Of a stretch of 15,141 bases of DNA, positions 7,508-14,861 are shown piece after piece. Numbering within the stretch: position 1 is the stretch's first letter; every line of letters starts with the position of its first letter. The DNA is from an uncultured Eubacterium sp. (lineage in GTDB: Bacteria; Bacillota; Clostridia; Lachnospirales; Lachnospiraceae), in NCBI GenBank assembly GCA_910579075.1, contig CAJTSV010000093.1:1-15141 (forward strand). The letters run 5' to 3'. The notes under the pieces were generated by a model. It saw only the letters and a program-made list of their open reading frames with translations. It made no database searches and was not told the DNA's origin. The position numbers and the translations under genes are program-made.

Positions 7508-8410
7508 ATGGACAGAATCCGGATTGGCACAAGGGACAGCCAGCTGGCTGTGGCACAGGCGGAGCTTTTAAAAAAACATCTGGAAAGCAGGCATCCGCAC
7601 ATGGAAGTGCTGCTTGTAAAAATGAAAACGAAGGGTGACCGGATTCTGGACAGAAGGCTGGATGAGATCGGCGGAAAAGGGCTGTTTGTCCGGGAGCTGG
7701 ACCTGGCGCTGCAGGAAGGCCGCACGGATTTGTCGGTGCATTCGTTAAAAGACATGCCGATGGAAGAACCGGCTGGATATCCCATTCTCGGGTTTTCCAG
7801 GCGGGAGCTGCCACAGGACGCCCTGGTGCTGCCACAGGGGAGTACATATCTGGATTTGGGCAGGCCTGTCGGCACGTCCAGCCCGAGGCGGAGTGTCCAG
7901 CTTGCAGCACTTTATCCGGGCTGCCAGGTAAAGCCGGTCCGTGGCAATATCCTGACCAGGCTGCGCAAATTAGACAGCGGGGAATACGGCGCGCTGGTGT
8001 TAGCAGCCGCCGGGCTCGCCAGGCTCGGGCTGGGACACCGGATTCACAGGCTGTTTTCCGTATCGGAGATGATTCCGGCTGCCGGGCAGGGGATATTAGC
8101 CATACAGGGCAGGGAAGGCTTTGATAAAAGCCTGCTGGAAGGCTTTCTGGACGAAGACGCCAGGTGGCAAGCACTGGCAGAGCGCAGCTTTATCCGCGGA
8201 ATCGGGGCCGGCTGCTCGTCAGCGGCTGCGGCCTATGCGGTAATCAGCGGGGATGAGCTGCTCCTGACAGGCATGTCTGCCGGAAACAGCAGCAAAAGCG
8301 CAGAAGCAGAAGCTGCCGGCATAAGAACAGCATCGGCATCCGGGAAGAAATGGGACGCAGAACAGATAGGGATGCAGCTGGCAGAACAGAAAAGCTTTAG
8401 CCAGAATTAA
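7508..8410 (+). CDS. hemC: Hydroxymethylbilane synthase (porphobilinogen deaminase)
   Basis: HemC joins four porphobilinogens into hydroxymethylbilane in the cytoplasm. The 300-residue protein shows the family motifs in order: IRIGTRDSQLAVAQAELL at the start, GGKGLFVRELDLAL, HSLKDMPME, GTSSPRRSVQLAAL, VRGNILTRLRKLD, LAAAGLARLGL and PAAGQGILAIQ. The cysteine that carries the dipyrromethane cofactor is Cys236 in GAGCSSAAAAYA; the usual family text is GGCQVPIGAYA, so the cysteine is kept but its surroundings are divergent. The ATG at 7508 opens exactly at the conserved N-terminus; AGGA lies about seven bases upstream. The frame is open to 7448, but the extra residues have no family match. HemD and HemB, which act next to it in the pathway, are not in the window. 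Confidence 0.95.
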   Translation: MDRIRIGTRDSQLAVAQAELLKKHLESRHPHMEVLLVKMKTKGDRILDRRLDEIGGKGLFVRELDLALQEGRTDLSVHSLKDMPMEEPAGYPILGFSRRELPQDALVLPQGSTYLDLGRPVGTSSPRRSVQLAALYPGCQVKPVRGNILTRLRKLDSGEYGALVLAAAGLARLGLGHRIHRLFSVSEMIPAAGQGILAIQGREGFDKSLLEGFLDEDARWQALAERSFIRGIGAGCSSAAAAYAVISGDELLLTGMSAGNSSKSAEAEAAGIRTASASGKKWDAEQIGMQLAEQKSFSQN

Positions 8411-8436
8411 AAAATCGTGAATTTTTCTCAATATTA

Positions 8437-8464
8437 TTGACATAGTATGCGATTGTGTTATATT
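8437..8464 (+). promoter_or_regulatory. Strong promoter of the ATPase-RloB cassette
   Basis: A perfect -35, TTGACA (8437-8442), is followed after 16 bp by TATATT (8459-8464). It starts 26 bases after the hemC stop and about 24 bases before the ATPase start. The cassette can therefore be expressed apart from the hem operon. No strong terminator is seen between hemC and this promoter. Confidence 0.7.
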
Positions 8465-8487
8465 CTGTTATCAGGAGGTATTATGCC

Positions 8488-9687
8488 ATGCTGGTTCAGT
8501 TTATGATGAAAAACTTCATGTCATTTAAAGAAGAAGCGGTGCTGGATATGTCTGCAATCCGGGCGTATAAAGAACATAGCTGTAATTTAATCAGCTATGA
8601 GAATACAGAAGAACAGTTTTTGCGGGTAGCGGCTATATACGGGGCAAATGCCGGGGGAAAGACGAATTTGTGCCGGGGAATCAGCTGTTTTCAGGAGATT
8701 ATACTGAAATCCCTTAATAATTCTGCCAGGAATGGGGATAGCGTCATCCAGAAATATTATATGCCGTTTCAATTTGAACAGTCTGAGGAACCTGCGGAAT
8801 TTCAGATAGTTTTTCTTACTGGCGGTTACGAGTTTAAATATGGATTTGAATATCATGAAAAAGGAATTCTGAGTGAATGGCTGTACCGGAAAAATTTAAA
8901 GACCAATAGAAATACAGTAGTTTTTGAAAGAAGTCCGGATGAAATAATATTTGGAGCAGCTGTGCGGAAAGAATGCGGGCATTACAGGCATCAGATTCCA
9001 GGTGAAACGCTGGCCCTGACTTTTTTCAACAGAATTATTTTAAAAACAAAGCTGTTCCGGCAGGTTTTTGATGCAATTTTAGATATTCATGTGGATAAGG
9101 ATAAGTATTTTGAAAATTATAATATTATTGAATCGGAACTGCCGCAGATTATAGATAATGAAGCTGAAAAAGCGAAACTGGTGGGATTTTTGAATGCGAT
9201 TGATGCTGGCATTACAGATATTATTTACGAAAAGGATGCAGACCGGATTTCTTTTTTTACAGAACACAAAGGGAGAAATGGAGACGATTACTGGCTGGGG
9301 CTGGGATATGAATCAGATGGAACCTTAAAGAGCATCGTTATTTATATCTGCGCACGGGCGGTTATTCTGCAGGACAGGATTTTGGTTATTGATGAACTGA
9401 ATGCCAAGCTGCATCCGCTTTTACTGAAATTTATTATTGACCTGTTTTATGAGGAAGGGTCAAAAGCCCAGCTGATTTATACAACGCATGATACCACGCT
9501 GCTGGATAAAAAATTTTTCAGGAGAGACCAGGTCTGGTTTGTACAGAAGGATGAATACGGGTGTTCCCAGCTGGCTGCATTATCTGACTATAAAGTAAGG
9601 TCGGATTCCTCGTTTGAAAAGGATTATCTGGCAGGCGTGTATGGGGGTATTCCAATGCTGAAAGAGTTTTCGATGAAGGGAGAATGA
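8488..9687 (+). CDS. AAA/ABC-type ATPase of a two-gene defence cassette (AbiLi-like)
   Basis: The start is the ATG at 8488, with AGGAGGT (8473-8479) eight bases upstream, giving 399 residues. The N-terminus MLVQFMMKNFMSFKEE is typical of OLD/RecF-like AAA_15/AAA_21 ATPases (KNFxSFK). Walker A is GANAGGKT at residues 52-59, an SDGT signature lies at 276-279, Walker B ILVIDELNAKLHP has Asp302-Glu303, and the H-switch is His334 in TTHDTTLLD. The coding stop overlaps the start of the next gene by four bases (ATGA), so the two products are probably made in step. ATPases of this kind paired with RloB proteins match my knowledge of AbiL, an abortive phage-infection system first found in Lactococcus; the PARIS system is a comparable ATPase-TOPRIM pair. 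The gene is clearly AT-richer than the hem genes, suggesting transfer. The ATPase call is secure; the defence role is inference from the pairing. Confidence 0.82.
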   Translation: MLVQFMMKNFMSFKEEAVLDMSAIRAYKEHSCNLISYENTEEQFLRVAAIYGANAGGKTNLCRGISCFQEIILKSLNNSARNGDSVIQKYYMPFQFEQSEEPAEFQIVFLTGGYEFKYGFEYHEKGILSEWLYRKNLKTNRNTVVFERSPDEIIFGAAVRKECGHYRHQIPGETLALTFFNRIILKTKLFRQVFDAILDIHVDKDKYFENYNIIESELPQIIDNEAEKAKLVGFLNAIDAGITDIIYEKDADRISFFTEHKGRNGDDYWLGLGYESDGTLKSIVIYICARAVILQDRILVIDELNAKLHPLLLKFIIDLFYEEGSKAQLIYTTHDTTLLDKKFFRRDQVWFVQKDEYGCSQLAALSDYKVRSDSSFEKDYLAGVYGGIPMLKEFSMKGE

Positions 9688-10370
9688 CCTTGGGCTCCGA
9701 TGATTTATTTAAAAAACGGCGTGAAGCGAGAAAACAGAGAAAATATGAGCAGCGGCAGCCTCGGGCAAATTCTTTTCTGATTGTAACGGAAGGGCAGTGT
9801 ACAGAACCGAATTATTTCCGCGGCCTGCAGAGGCTGATACAGGAAAAGCTGGGCGGTACGGTTGATGTGGTTGAGCTGCCGCTGATTGATGTACATGGGG
9901 AAGGACTGGCCACAACAGCATTGATTCAAAAAACAGAGGATATTGTACGCAGGGCAAATGTGCTTTATCAGAATATCTGGATTGTCTTTGACAAAGATGA
10001 CTTTACGGATTTTAACCAGGCTGTAAAAGAAAGCACAGAGAAAGGCTATCATGCTGCCTGGAGCAATCAGTCATTTGAATACTGGCTGTATCTGCATTTT
10101 GAATACAGTGATTCTGCACTGCACAGGTCGCAATGGTGTATCAAGCTGAATAAAATGTTTGAAAGGCACGGTATTGGTGATGGGAAATATCATAAAAATG
10201 AAAAGGATATTTATAAAATAGCGGATTCCTATGGCAGCGTTCATGCAGCGGTCAGAAATGCAAAACGGCGCATGGCAGCATATGATGCCGGTACAATGAA
10301 ACCATCGGAATTTAATCCCGGTACAATGGTATATGAATTAGTAGAAAAATTAAAAGGATATTTAGAATAA
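9684..10370 (+). CDS. rloB: RloB-like TOPRIM protein, probable nuclease effector (AbiLii-like)
   Basis: The 228-residue protein starts at an ATG that overlaps the ATPase stop, with GAAGGGAG just upstream. After a basic N-terminal tail (KKRREARKQRKYEQRQ) comes a TOPRIM-like core: the acidic strand FLIVTEGQCTEPNYF with Glu36 and Glu41, and IWIVFDKDDF with Asp103 and Asp105 as the DxD pair. NQSFEYWLYLHFEY (near residues 129-142) is a hallmark of the RloB family. RloB genes were named from ORFs linked to type I restriction loci and recur beside AAA ATPases in defence cassettes. By analogy with OLD and PARIS TOPRIM partners it may be a nuclease set off by the ATPase when phage is sensed; this is not shown for this protein. 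There is no reverse transcriptase, methylase or restriction gene in the window. Confidence 0.82.
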   Translation: MTLGSDDLFKKRREARKQRKYEQRQPRANSFLIVTEGQCTEPNYFRGLQRLIQEKLGGTVDVVELPLIDVHGEGLATTALIQKTEDIVRRANVLYQNIWIVFDKDDFTDFNQAVKESTEKGYHAAWSNQSFEYWLYLHFEYSDSALHRSQWCIKLNKMFERHGIGDGKYHKNEKDIYKIADSYGSVHAAVRNAKRRMAAYDAGTMKPSEFNPGTMVYELVEKLKGYLE

Positions 10371-10392
10371 AACAGCCATTTCGGAAATTTAG

Positions 10393-10421
10393 TTGACGCA
10401 AAAAACCAGCTGTGTTACTCT
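10393..10421 (+). promoter_or_regulatory. Probable glnS promoter
   Basis: TTGACG (10393-10398, 5 of 6) is followed after 17 bp by TACTCT (10416-10421), a weak -10 helped by an upstream TG (10413-10414) in extended -10 position. The text TGTGTTA..TCTGTTA resembles that at the cassette promoter near 8453. The leader to the glnS start would be about 55 bases, too short for a T-box. Confidence 0.5.
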
Positions 10422-10448
10422 GTTAGTTAGAGCAGCCGGCTGGTTTTT
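10401..10448 (+). terminator. Terminator-like inverted repeat overlapping the glnS promoter
   Basis: AAAAACCAGC (10401-10410) is the exact reverse complement of GCTGGTTTTT (10439-10448), with a 28-base loop. The 3' arm ends in T5, so transcripts reading out of rloB could end here. The predicted glnS -10 lies in the loop. The palindrome CAGCCGGCTG also lies at the 3' arm. The long loop makes it a weaker terminator than usual. Confidence 0.5.
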
Positions 10449-10483
10449 CAACGCTGGCTGTCATTTCAGGAGGAATGTTAGCA

Positions 10484-12151
10484 ATGGAAAACGAAAGCAC
10501 ATCCAGGAATTTTATTGAACGGGAGATTGACAAAGACCTTGCGCAGGGCGTATACGATACGGTACACACCCGTTTCCCGCCGGAGCCGAACGGCTACCTG
10601 CATATCGGGCATGCCAAGGCAATTCTTTTGAATTACGGAATTGCAAAACAGTACGGCGGCAGATTCAATATGCGTTTTGATGATACGAATCCTACCAAAG
10701 AGAAAACCGAATTTGTAGAATCCATCAAAGAAGATATCCAGTGGCTGGGGGCAGACTGGGAAGACCGGCTGTTTTTTGCTTCGGATTATTTTGAACAGAT
10801 GTATGAGGCGGCGGTAACGCTGATTAAAAAGGGCCTTGCATATGTATCAGACCTTTCGCCGGAGCAGATGCGGGAATACCGGGGAACGCTCACAGAGCCG
10901 GGAAAGGAAGACCCGGACCGCGGCCGCAGCGTGGAAGAAAACCTGGCGCTGTTTGAGGATATGAAAAACGGAAAGTTTGCAGATGGGGAAAAGGTGCTGC
11001 GTGCAAAAATCGACATGGCATCCGGGAACATGAACATGCGCGACCCGGTCATTTACCGCGTGGCCCGCATGACGCACCATAATACCGGGGATAAATGGTG
11101 TATTTATCCGATGTATGATTTTGCGCATCCGATTGAAGATGCGATTGAGGGAATTACGCATTCACTCTGCACAAGTGAGTTTGAAGACCACAGGCCGCTT
11201 TATGACTGGGTTGTGCAGTCTTTGGAATACCCGCATCCGCCAAGGCAGATTGAGTTTGCAAAGCTGTACTTAAATAATGTCGTAACCGGCAAGCGCTATA
11301 TTAAAAAGCTGGTTGAGGACGGCATTGTAGACGGCTGGGACGACCCGAGGCTGGTATCGATTTCCGGGCTTCGAAGGCGCGGCTATACACCGGAGGCGAT
11401 TCAGAAATTCGTAGAGCTGTGCGGCATTTCCAAGGCAAACAGCACGGCTGACATGGCAATGCTTGAGTACTGCATCCGTGAGGATTTGAAGCTGAAAAAA
11501 GCGCGCATTATGGCAGCGGTAGACCCGGTAAAGGTTGTGATTGATAATTATCCACAGGGCCAGACCGAGCAGCTTACGGTAGAAAACAACCTGGAAAACC
11601 CGCAGCTTGGCGTGCGCACCGTGCCGTTTGGACGGGAGCTGTATATTGACCGGGCAGATTTTATGGAAGAAGCGCCGAAAAAGTATTTCCGCCTGTTTCC
11701 GGGCAATGAAGTACGGCTGATGCAGGCATATTTTGTAACCTGTACTGGCTATGAAAAGGATGAGGATGGCAGGGTTACGCTGATTCACTGTACTTATGAC
11801 CCGGCTTCCAGGGGCGGAAACAGCCCGGACGGCCGCAAGGTCAAAGGAACGATTCACTGGGTAGCAGCAGATTTTGCACAGGAAGCCGAGGTGCGGCTGT
11901 TTGAAAACCTGATTGATGAAGAAAAGGGCGTTTATAACAAGGAAGACGGAAGCCTGAACCTGAATCCGGATTCCATGACCGTAAAAAAATGCTATGTGGA
12001 ACAGAGTCTTTCGGATGCACAGCCATATGACAGCTTCCAGTTTGTGCGCAATGGGTTTTTCTGCGTGGATGCAAAGGACTCAGAAAAAGGACATCTGGTA
12101 TTTAACCGGATTGTATCTTTGAAAAGCTCGTTTAAGCTGCCGGCGCAGTAA
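10484..12151 (+). CDS. glnS: Glutaminyl-tRNA synthetase
   Basis: GlnRS charges tRNA(Gln) with glutamine. The protein is 555 residues, the normal bacterial length. The class I signature is FPPEPNGYLHIGHAK with HIGH at residues 40-43, followed by MRFDDTNPTKE, YPMYDFAHPIEDAIEGITHSLC and TSEFEDHRPLYDW. The anticodon-binding beta-barrels fill the C-terminal half. The second signature loop reads VVTGKRYIKKL (Lys270) where the Escherichia coli enzyme has VMSKRKL, a variant I believe is shared by related clostridia. I prefer the ATG at 10484 to that at 10475 because AGGAGG (10468-10473) is ten bases before the former and only one before the latter. Having a real GlnRS means the cell need not rely solely on the GatCAB amidation route for Gln-tRNA. 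Confidence 0.96.
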   Translation: MENESTSRNFIEREIDKDLAQGVYDTVHTRFPPEPNGYLHIGHAKAILLNYGIAKQYGGRFNMRFDDTNPTKEKTEFVESIKEDIQWLGADWEDRLFFASDYFEQMYEAAVTLIKKGLAYVSDLSPEQMREYRGTLTEPGKEDPDRGRSVEENLALFEDMKNGKFADGEKVLRAKIDMASGNMNMRDPVIYRVARMTHHNTGDKWCIYPMYDFAHPIEDAIEGITHSLCTSEFEDHRPLYDWVVQSLEYPHPPRQIEFAKLYLNNVVTGKRYIKKLVEDGIVDGWDDPRLVSISGLRRRGYTPEAIQKFVELCGISKANSTADMAMLEYCIREDLKLKKARIMAAVDPVKVVIDNYPQGQTEQLTVENNLENPQLGVRTVPFGRELYIDRADFMEEAPKKYFRLFPGNEVRLMQAYFVTCTGYEKDEDGRVTLIHCTYDPASRGGNSPDGRKVKGTIHWVAADFAQEAEVRLFENLIDEEKGVYNKEDGSLNLNPDSMTVKKCYVEQSLSDAQPYDSFQFVRNGFFCVDAKDSEKGHLVFNRIVSLKSSFKLPAQ

Positions 12152-12213
12152 ATGGAAGACTGCCTGCGCATCTTGCCGGGGGTTTTTAGGATAAGAAAGG
12201 AAAAGGGAAATTT

Positions 12214-12984
12214 ATGTCTGTATTATATAATGTAGATGAGGAAAAAAAGTATGTCTATGTCAAAAAAATCACCTGCACGAACTGTGAGGGGCAGTTTGAG
12301 GACTTGCGTGTGTTAAACAGCAAGCTGCGCAGGAAGGAATCAGACCCGGATTTAAGGCCCAGGTTTCAGTTTATCGATTCCTTAAAGTACGGCGTGACGG
12401 CATGCCCGTACTGCGGGTTTGCAGCTCCTTCCAGAAATTTCGAGCACCTGACGAGCCTGCAGCAGAAGCGGCTGCGGGAAAAGGTGACGTCCCAGTTTAT
12501 GAGCCAGCAGCCGGCAAGCATGGAAGTCATGGATTATGCAACGGCTATCCGCCATCATGAGATTGCGCTTGTGTGCGCAATGGTTATGGAGCTGCCGCTG
12601 AGCGAGCAGGCGTACCTGTGCCTGCAGATATCGTGGCTGATACGCGGATGCCTGGAAGAAGCAGAAGCAGAGCCGGGACTTGTAACGGAGGAAATGGAAA
12701 AGCAGTATCGGGAAAAGTCGCAGCGCTATTATAAGCAGGCTTATGACGGGCTGACCAAGGCAGCGACACAGGAAAATTTCCCTATCTGCGGCATGGACCA
12801 GAATACGTTTGATTACCTGCTTGCCGTGTTAAGCTTCCGTTTTCATGAGTATGACCTGGCGACAAAATACTGCGGCAGTGTCATACAGGCAAAGGGTATT
12901 GCGGCAAAGCTTAAAGACAAGGCACTGATGCTTAAGGACGAGATTCTGGCTGCCAAGAAGGAAGAAGAAGGAGAGGAGCAGTAG
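12214..12984 (+). CDS. DUF2225 family protein with a four-cysteine zinc-ribbon-like head
   Basis: This 256-residue protein matches the uncharacterised DUF2225 family (PF09986), common in Firmicutes. Two cysteine pairs, CTNC (Cys21 and Cys24) and CPYC (Cys64 and Cys67), are placed to hold one zinc ion. The rest is helical: MDYATAIRHHEIALVCAMVM is followed by LAVLSFRFHEYDLATKYC, which reads like tetratricopeptide-type helices, and the tail ends in a run of acidic and lysine residues. There is no signal peptide. A purine-rich AAGGAAAAGGG lies before the ATG. The downstream regulator gene starts one base after this stop, so the two are translationally linked. No function is known to me for the family. 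Confidence 0.85.
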   Translation: MSVLYNVDEEKKYVYVKKITCTNCEGQFEDLRVLNSKLRRKESDPDLRPRFQFIDSLKYGVTACPYCGFAAPSRNFEHLTSLQQKRLREKVTSQFMSQQPASMEVMDYATAIRHHEIALVCAMVMELPLSEQAYLCLQISWLIRGCLEEAEAEPGLVTEEMEKQYREKSQRYYKQAYDGLTKAATQENFPICGMDQNTFDYLLAVLSFRFHEYDLATKYCGSVIQAKGIAAKLKDKALMLKDEILAAKKEEEGEEQ

Positions 12985-12985
12985 C

Positions 12986-14410
12986 GTGAAGGAGCTGCTG
13001 GTCAGGCTGGATGCCAGTGCCGGAAAGGCACTTTACGAACAGATATATGAATACATCAGGGGGGAAATTATGGACGGCAGGCTTTCCAGGGGGGAAAGGC
13101 TGCCGTCTGCCCGTCTGCTGGCGCAGAGCCTGCAGGTTTCCAGAAGCACGGCAGATGCCGCGTATGCCCAGCTGGCCAGTGAAGGGTACCTCTCTGCCAG
13201 GCGGGGCAGCGGGCACTATGTGTGCGATGTCCGTGCGCTGTATCATTTTACCGGCGGGCAGAAAACAGACGCCAGCAGGAAATACCCGTCCGGCTATCAT
13301 TTTCTGCCGGGACAGATAGATGAAGAAGGATTTCCATACAATGCCTGGCGCAAATCGTCCAAAGAAGCGCTTGCCGCCCTGGAAGCTTCCCGCGGGCTGC
13401 TGCGCCCGGGAGAGCCGCAGGGGGAATATGCGCTGCGGAAGGAAATTGCTTCCTATCTGCATCATGCCAGGGGCGTGCGCTGTGAGCCGGAACAGATGAT
13501 TATCGGGGCCGGAAACGAATACCTGCTGCAGATGCTCCTGCAGATACTGGGCGGCCCCTGCAGGGTGGTTATGGAAAGCCCGACCTACCTGCAGGCTTAT
13601 GATACCTTCCGCAATGCGGGCTGTCCGGTGGCAGCAGTGCCAATGGATGCGGATGGAATGCAGGCGGACAGAATCCCGGAAGCATTCGCAGGGACTGACC
13701 GGCAGGATTGCGGCGTGACGCTTGCGTATGTCATGCCGTCGCACCAGTTTCCGCTTGGCTGTGTCATGCCGCTGCGCCGCAGGATGGAGCTTTTGGCATG
13801 GGCAGGAGCGGGGGACGGGCGGTATCTTATCGAAGACGACCATGACAGTGAGTTCCGCTACAAGGGTCGGCCGGTACCGTCCCTGCAGGGCATGGACCGG
13901 GCCGGCACGGTCATTTACCTGGGCACGTTTTCCAACAGCATTATGCCGTCTATCCGCATCAGCTATCTGGTGTTGCCCAGCCAGCTGGTGGAGCTGTATC
14001 ACAGGAACTGCGGGTTTTATGCTTCTACGGTGTCCAGAATCCAGCAGATGACGGTCTGCCGTTTTATCAGCTGCGGGTATTTTGAACGGCATTTAAACAA
14101 AATGCGAGGCATTTATAAAGGAAAGCATGACTGCCTGATGCAGCTGCTAAAAGGCAGGCCATGGGTACACCGCATATACGGGGACCATGCGGGGCTGCAC
14201 ATTGCCGTGGAGATAGACAGCGTGCGTACAGAAGCGGAAATAATTGCACGGGCAAAAGCCTTTGGCCTGGATGTACAGGGAATGTCCGGGTGCTGTCCGG
14301 CGGGGTTTGCAAGTCCCGGTGCACGCCCGGTGCTGCTTTTGGGCTTTGGAAACCTTACAAAAGAGCAGATGCAGGAAGGGCTCGCAATCCTGGAGCAGTG
14401 CATGGGATAA
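12986..14410 (+). CDS. MocR/PdxR-type regulator (GntR helix-turn-helix + aminotransferase-like domain) lacking the PLP lysine
   Basis: This is a GntR-type winged helix (about residues 10-80: LYEQIYEYIRGEIMDGRL, LPSARLLAQSLQVSRSTA, GYLSARRGSGHYV) fused to a fold-type I aminotransferase-like domain (about 115-474), 474 residues in all as usual for MocR proteins. The family senses pyridoxal phosphate or amino compounds (PdxR, GabR). The PLP lysine position is Asn317 (GTFSNSIMPSIRISY; family GTFSKxxxP), and the PLP-contact tyrosine is His286 (IEDDHDSEFRY; family IEDDYD). The spacing 286 to 317 equals GabR Tyr281 to Lys312. Asp284, which would pair with the pyridine nitrogen, is kept. It therefore may not form the internal aldimine. 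The start is GTG at 12986 with GGAGAGGAG upstream, one base after the DUF2225 stop. No pdxST or gab target gene lies nearby. Confidence 0.88.
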   Translation: MKELLVRLDASAGKALYEQIYEYIRGEIMDGRLSRGERLPSARLLAQSLQVSRSTADAAYAQLASEGYLSARRGSGHYVCDVRALYHFTGGQKTDASRKYPSGYHFLPGQIDEEGFPYNAWRKSSKEALAALEASRGLLRPGEPQGEYALRKEIASYLHHARGVRCEPEQMIIGAGNEYLLQMLLQILGGPCRVVMESPTYLQAYDTFRNAGCPVAAVPMDADGMQADRIPEAFAGTDRQDCGVTLAYVMPSHQFPLGCVMPLRRRMELLAWAGAGDGRYLIEDDHDSEFRYKGRPVPSLQGMDRAGTVIYLGTFSNSIMPSIRISYLVLPSQLVELYHRNCGFYASTVSRIQQMTVCRFISCGYFERHLNKMRGIYKGKHDCLMQLLKGRPWVHRIYGDHAGLHIAVEIDSVRTEAEIIARAKAFGLDVQGMSGCCPAGFASPGARPVLLLGFGNLTKEQMQEGLAILEQCMG

Positions 14411-14442
14411 GGGCAGCAGGATTTTCTGGCGGAGGGAATGTT

Positions 14443-14832
14443 ATGGCAAGGACAGTTGCGATTGGAGAGCAGGATTTTGGGAAACTGATAGAAAAAAACT
14501 GCTTTTATGTCGATAAAACGAATTTTATTAAAGAATGGTGGGAAAGTGAAGATACCGTGACCCTGATTGCAAGGCCCAGGCGGTTTGGAAAAACGCTGGC
14601 CATGCATATGCTGCGGGATTTTTTTTCCATCCGTGATGCAGGCAGGGGAAGGCTGTTTGAAAACCTGGCAGTCTGGCAGGATGAACGATACCAGCGCCTG
14701 CAGGGAACCTATCCGGTTATTTTCTTAAGCTTTGCTGCGGTTAAGGAGCACCGGTATGATACGGCGCGTAAAAAAATATGCCAGATGATTGTAAACCGGT
14801 TCTTTCTGAACTTTGGGTATATTAGGATATAA
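14443..14832 (+). pseudogene. AAA-ATPase-like (PF09820) protein gene, truncated by an insertion sequence
   Basis: The ATG at 14443 has GGAGG (14431-14435) seven bases upstream and begins 32 bases after the regulator's stop. The product matches the start of AAA-ATPase-like proteins (PF09820), which often end in a PD-(D/E)XK nuclease 9 domain (DUF1703) and run to roughly 500 residues or more. Visible marks are FGKLIEKNCFYVDKTNFI, the Walker A-like IARPRRFGKT (Lys50, Thr51) and YPVIFLSF. Only 129 residues remain. Homology stops at about KKICQMIVN (base 14796); the last dozen codons and the TAA at 14830-14832 come from the end of the ISL3-type element. The nuclease half is lost from this side, so the gene is very likely dead. 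Its normal role is unknown. Confidence 0.85.
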
Positions 14833-14861
14833 AATAGGCTGGCATAATGCCAGCTTATTTT
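14831..14861 (-). terminator. Transposase terminator hairpin (works in either direction)
   Basis: AAAATAGGCTGGC (14831-14843) pairs with GCCAGCTTATTTT (14849-14861) over 13 positions with one G-U and a five-base loop. Read on the - strand it follows straight after the transposase stop and ends in a T-rich run. It overlaps the last two bases of the truncated ATPase stop. Confidence 0.75.

Noticed and set aside
10422..10483. T-box riboswitch upstream of glnS
   Set aside because: The leader is only about 55 bases and lacks the TGG-containing T-box sequence and the specifier stem.
12143..12169. glnS terminator formed by GCGCAG and CTGCGC
   Set aside because: The stem is only six base pairs and the T5 run follows 12 bases later after unpaired sequence, so it is too weak to call.
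12932..14092. 386-residue open frame on the - strand
   Set aside because: It is antisense to the MocR gene, whose protein has clear family motifs; the - strand translation has none.
14815..14836. Another AGGATATA-type copy near the IS end
   Set aside because: One AGGATATAAAA match in AT-rich sequence is likely chance; it does not show the 28-bp period.
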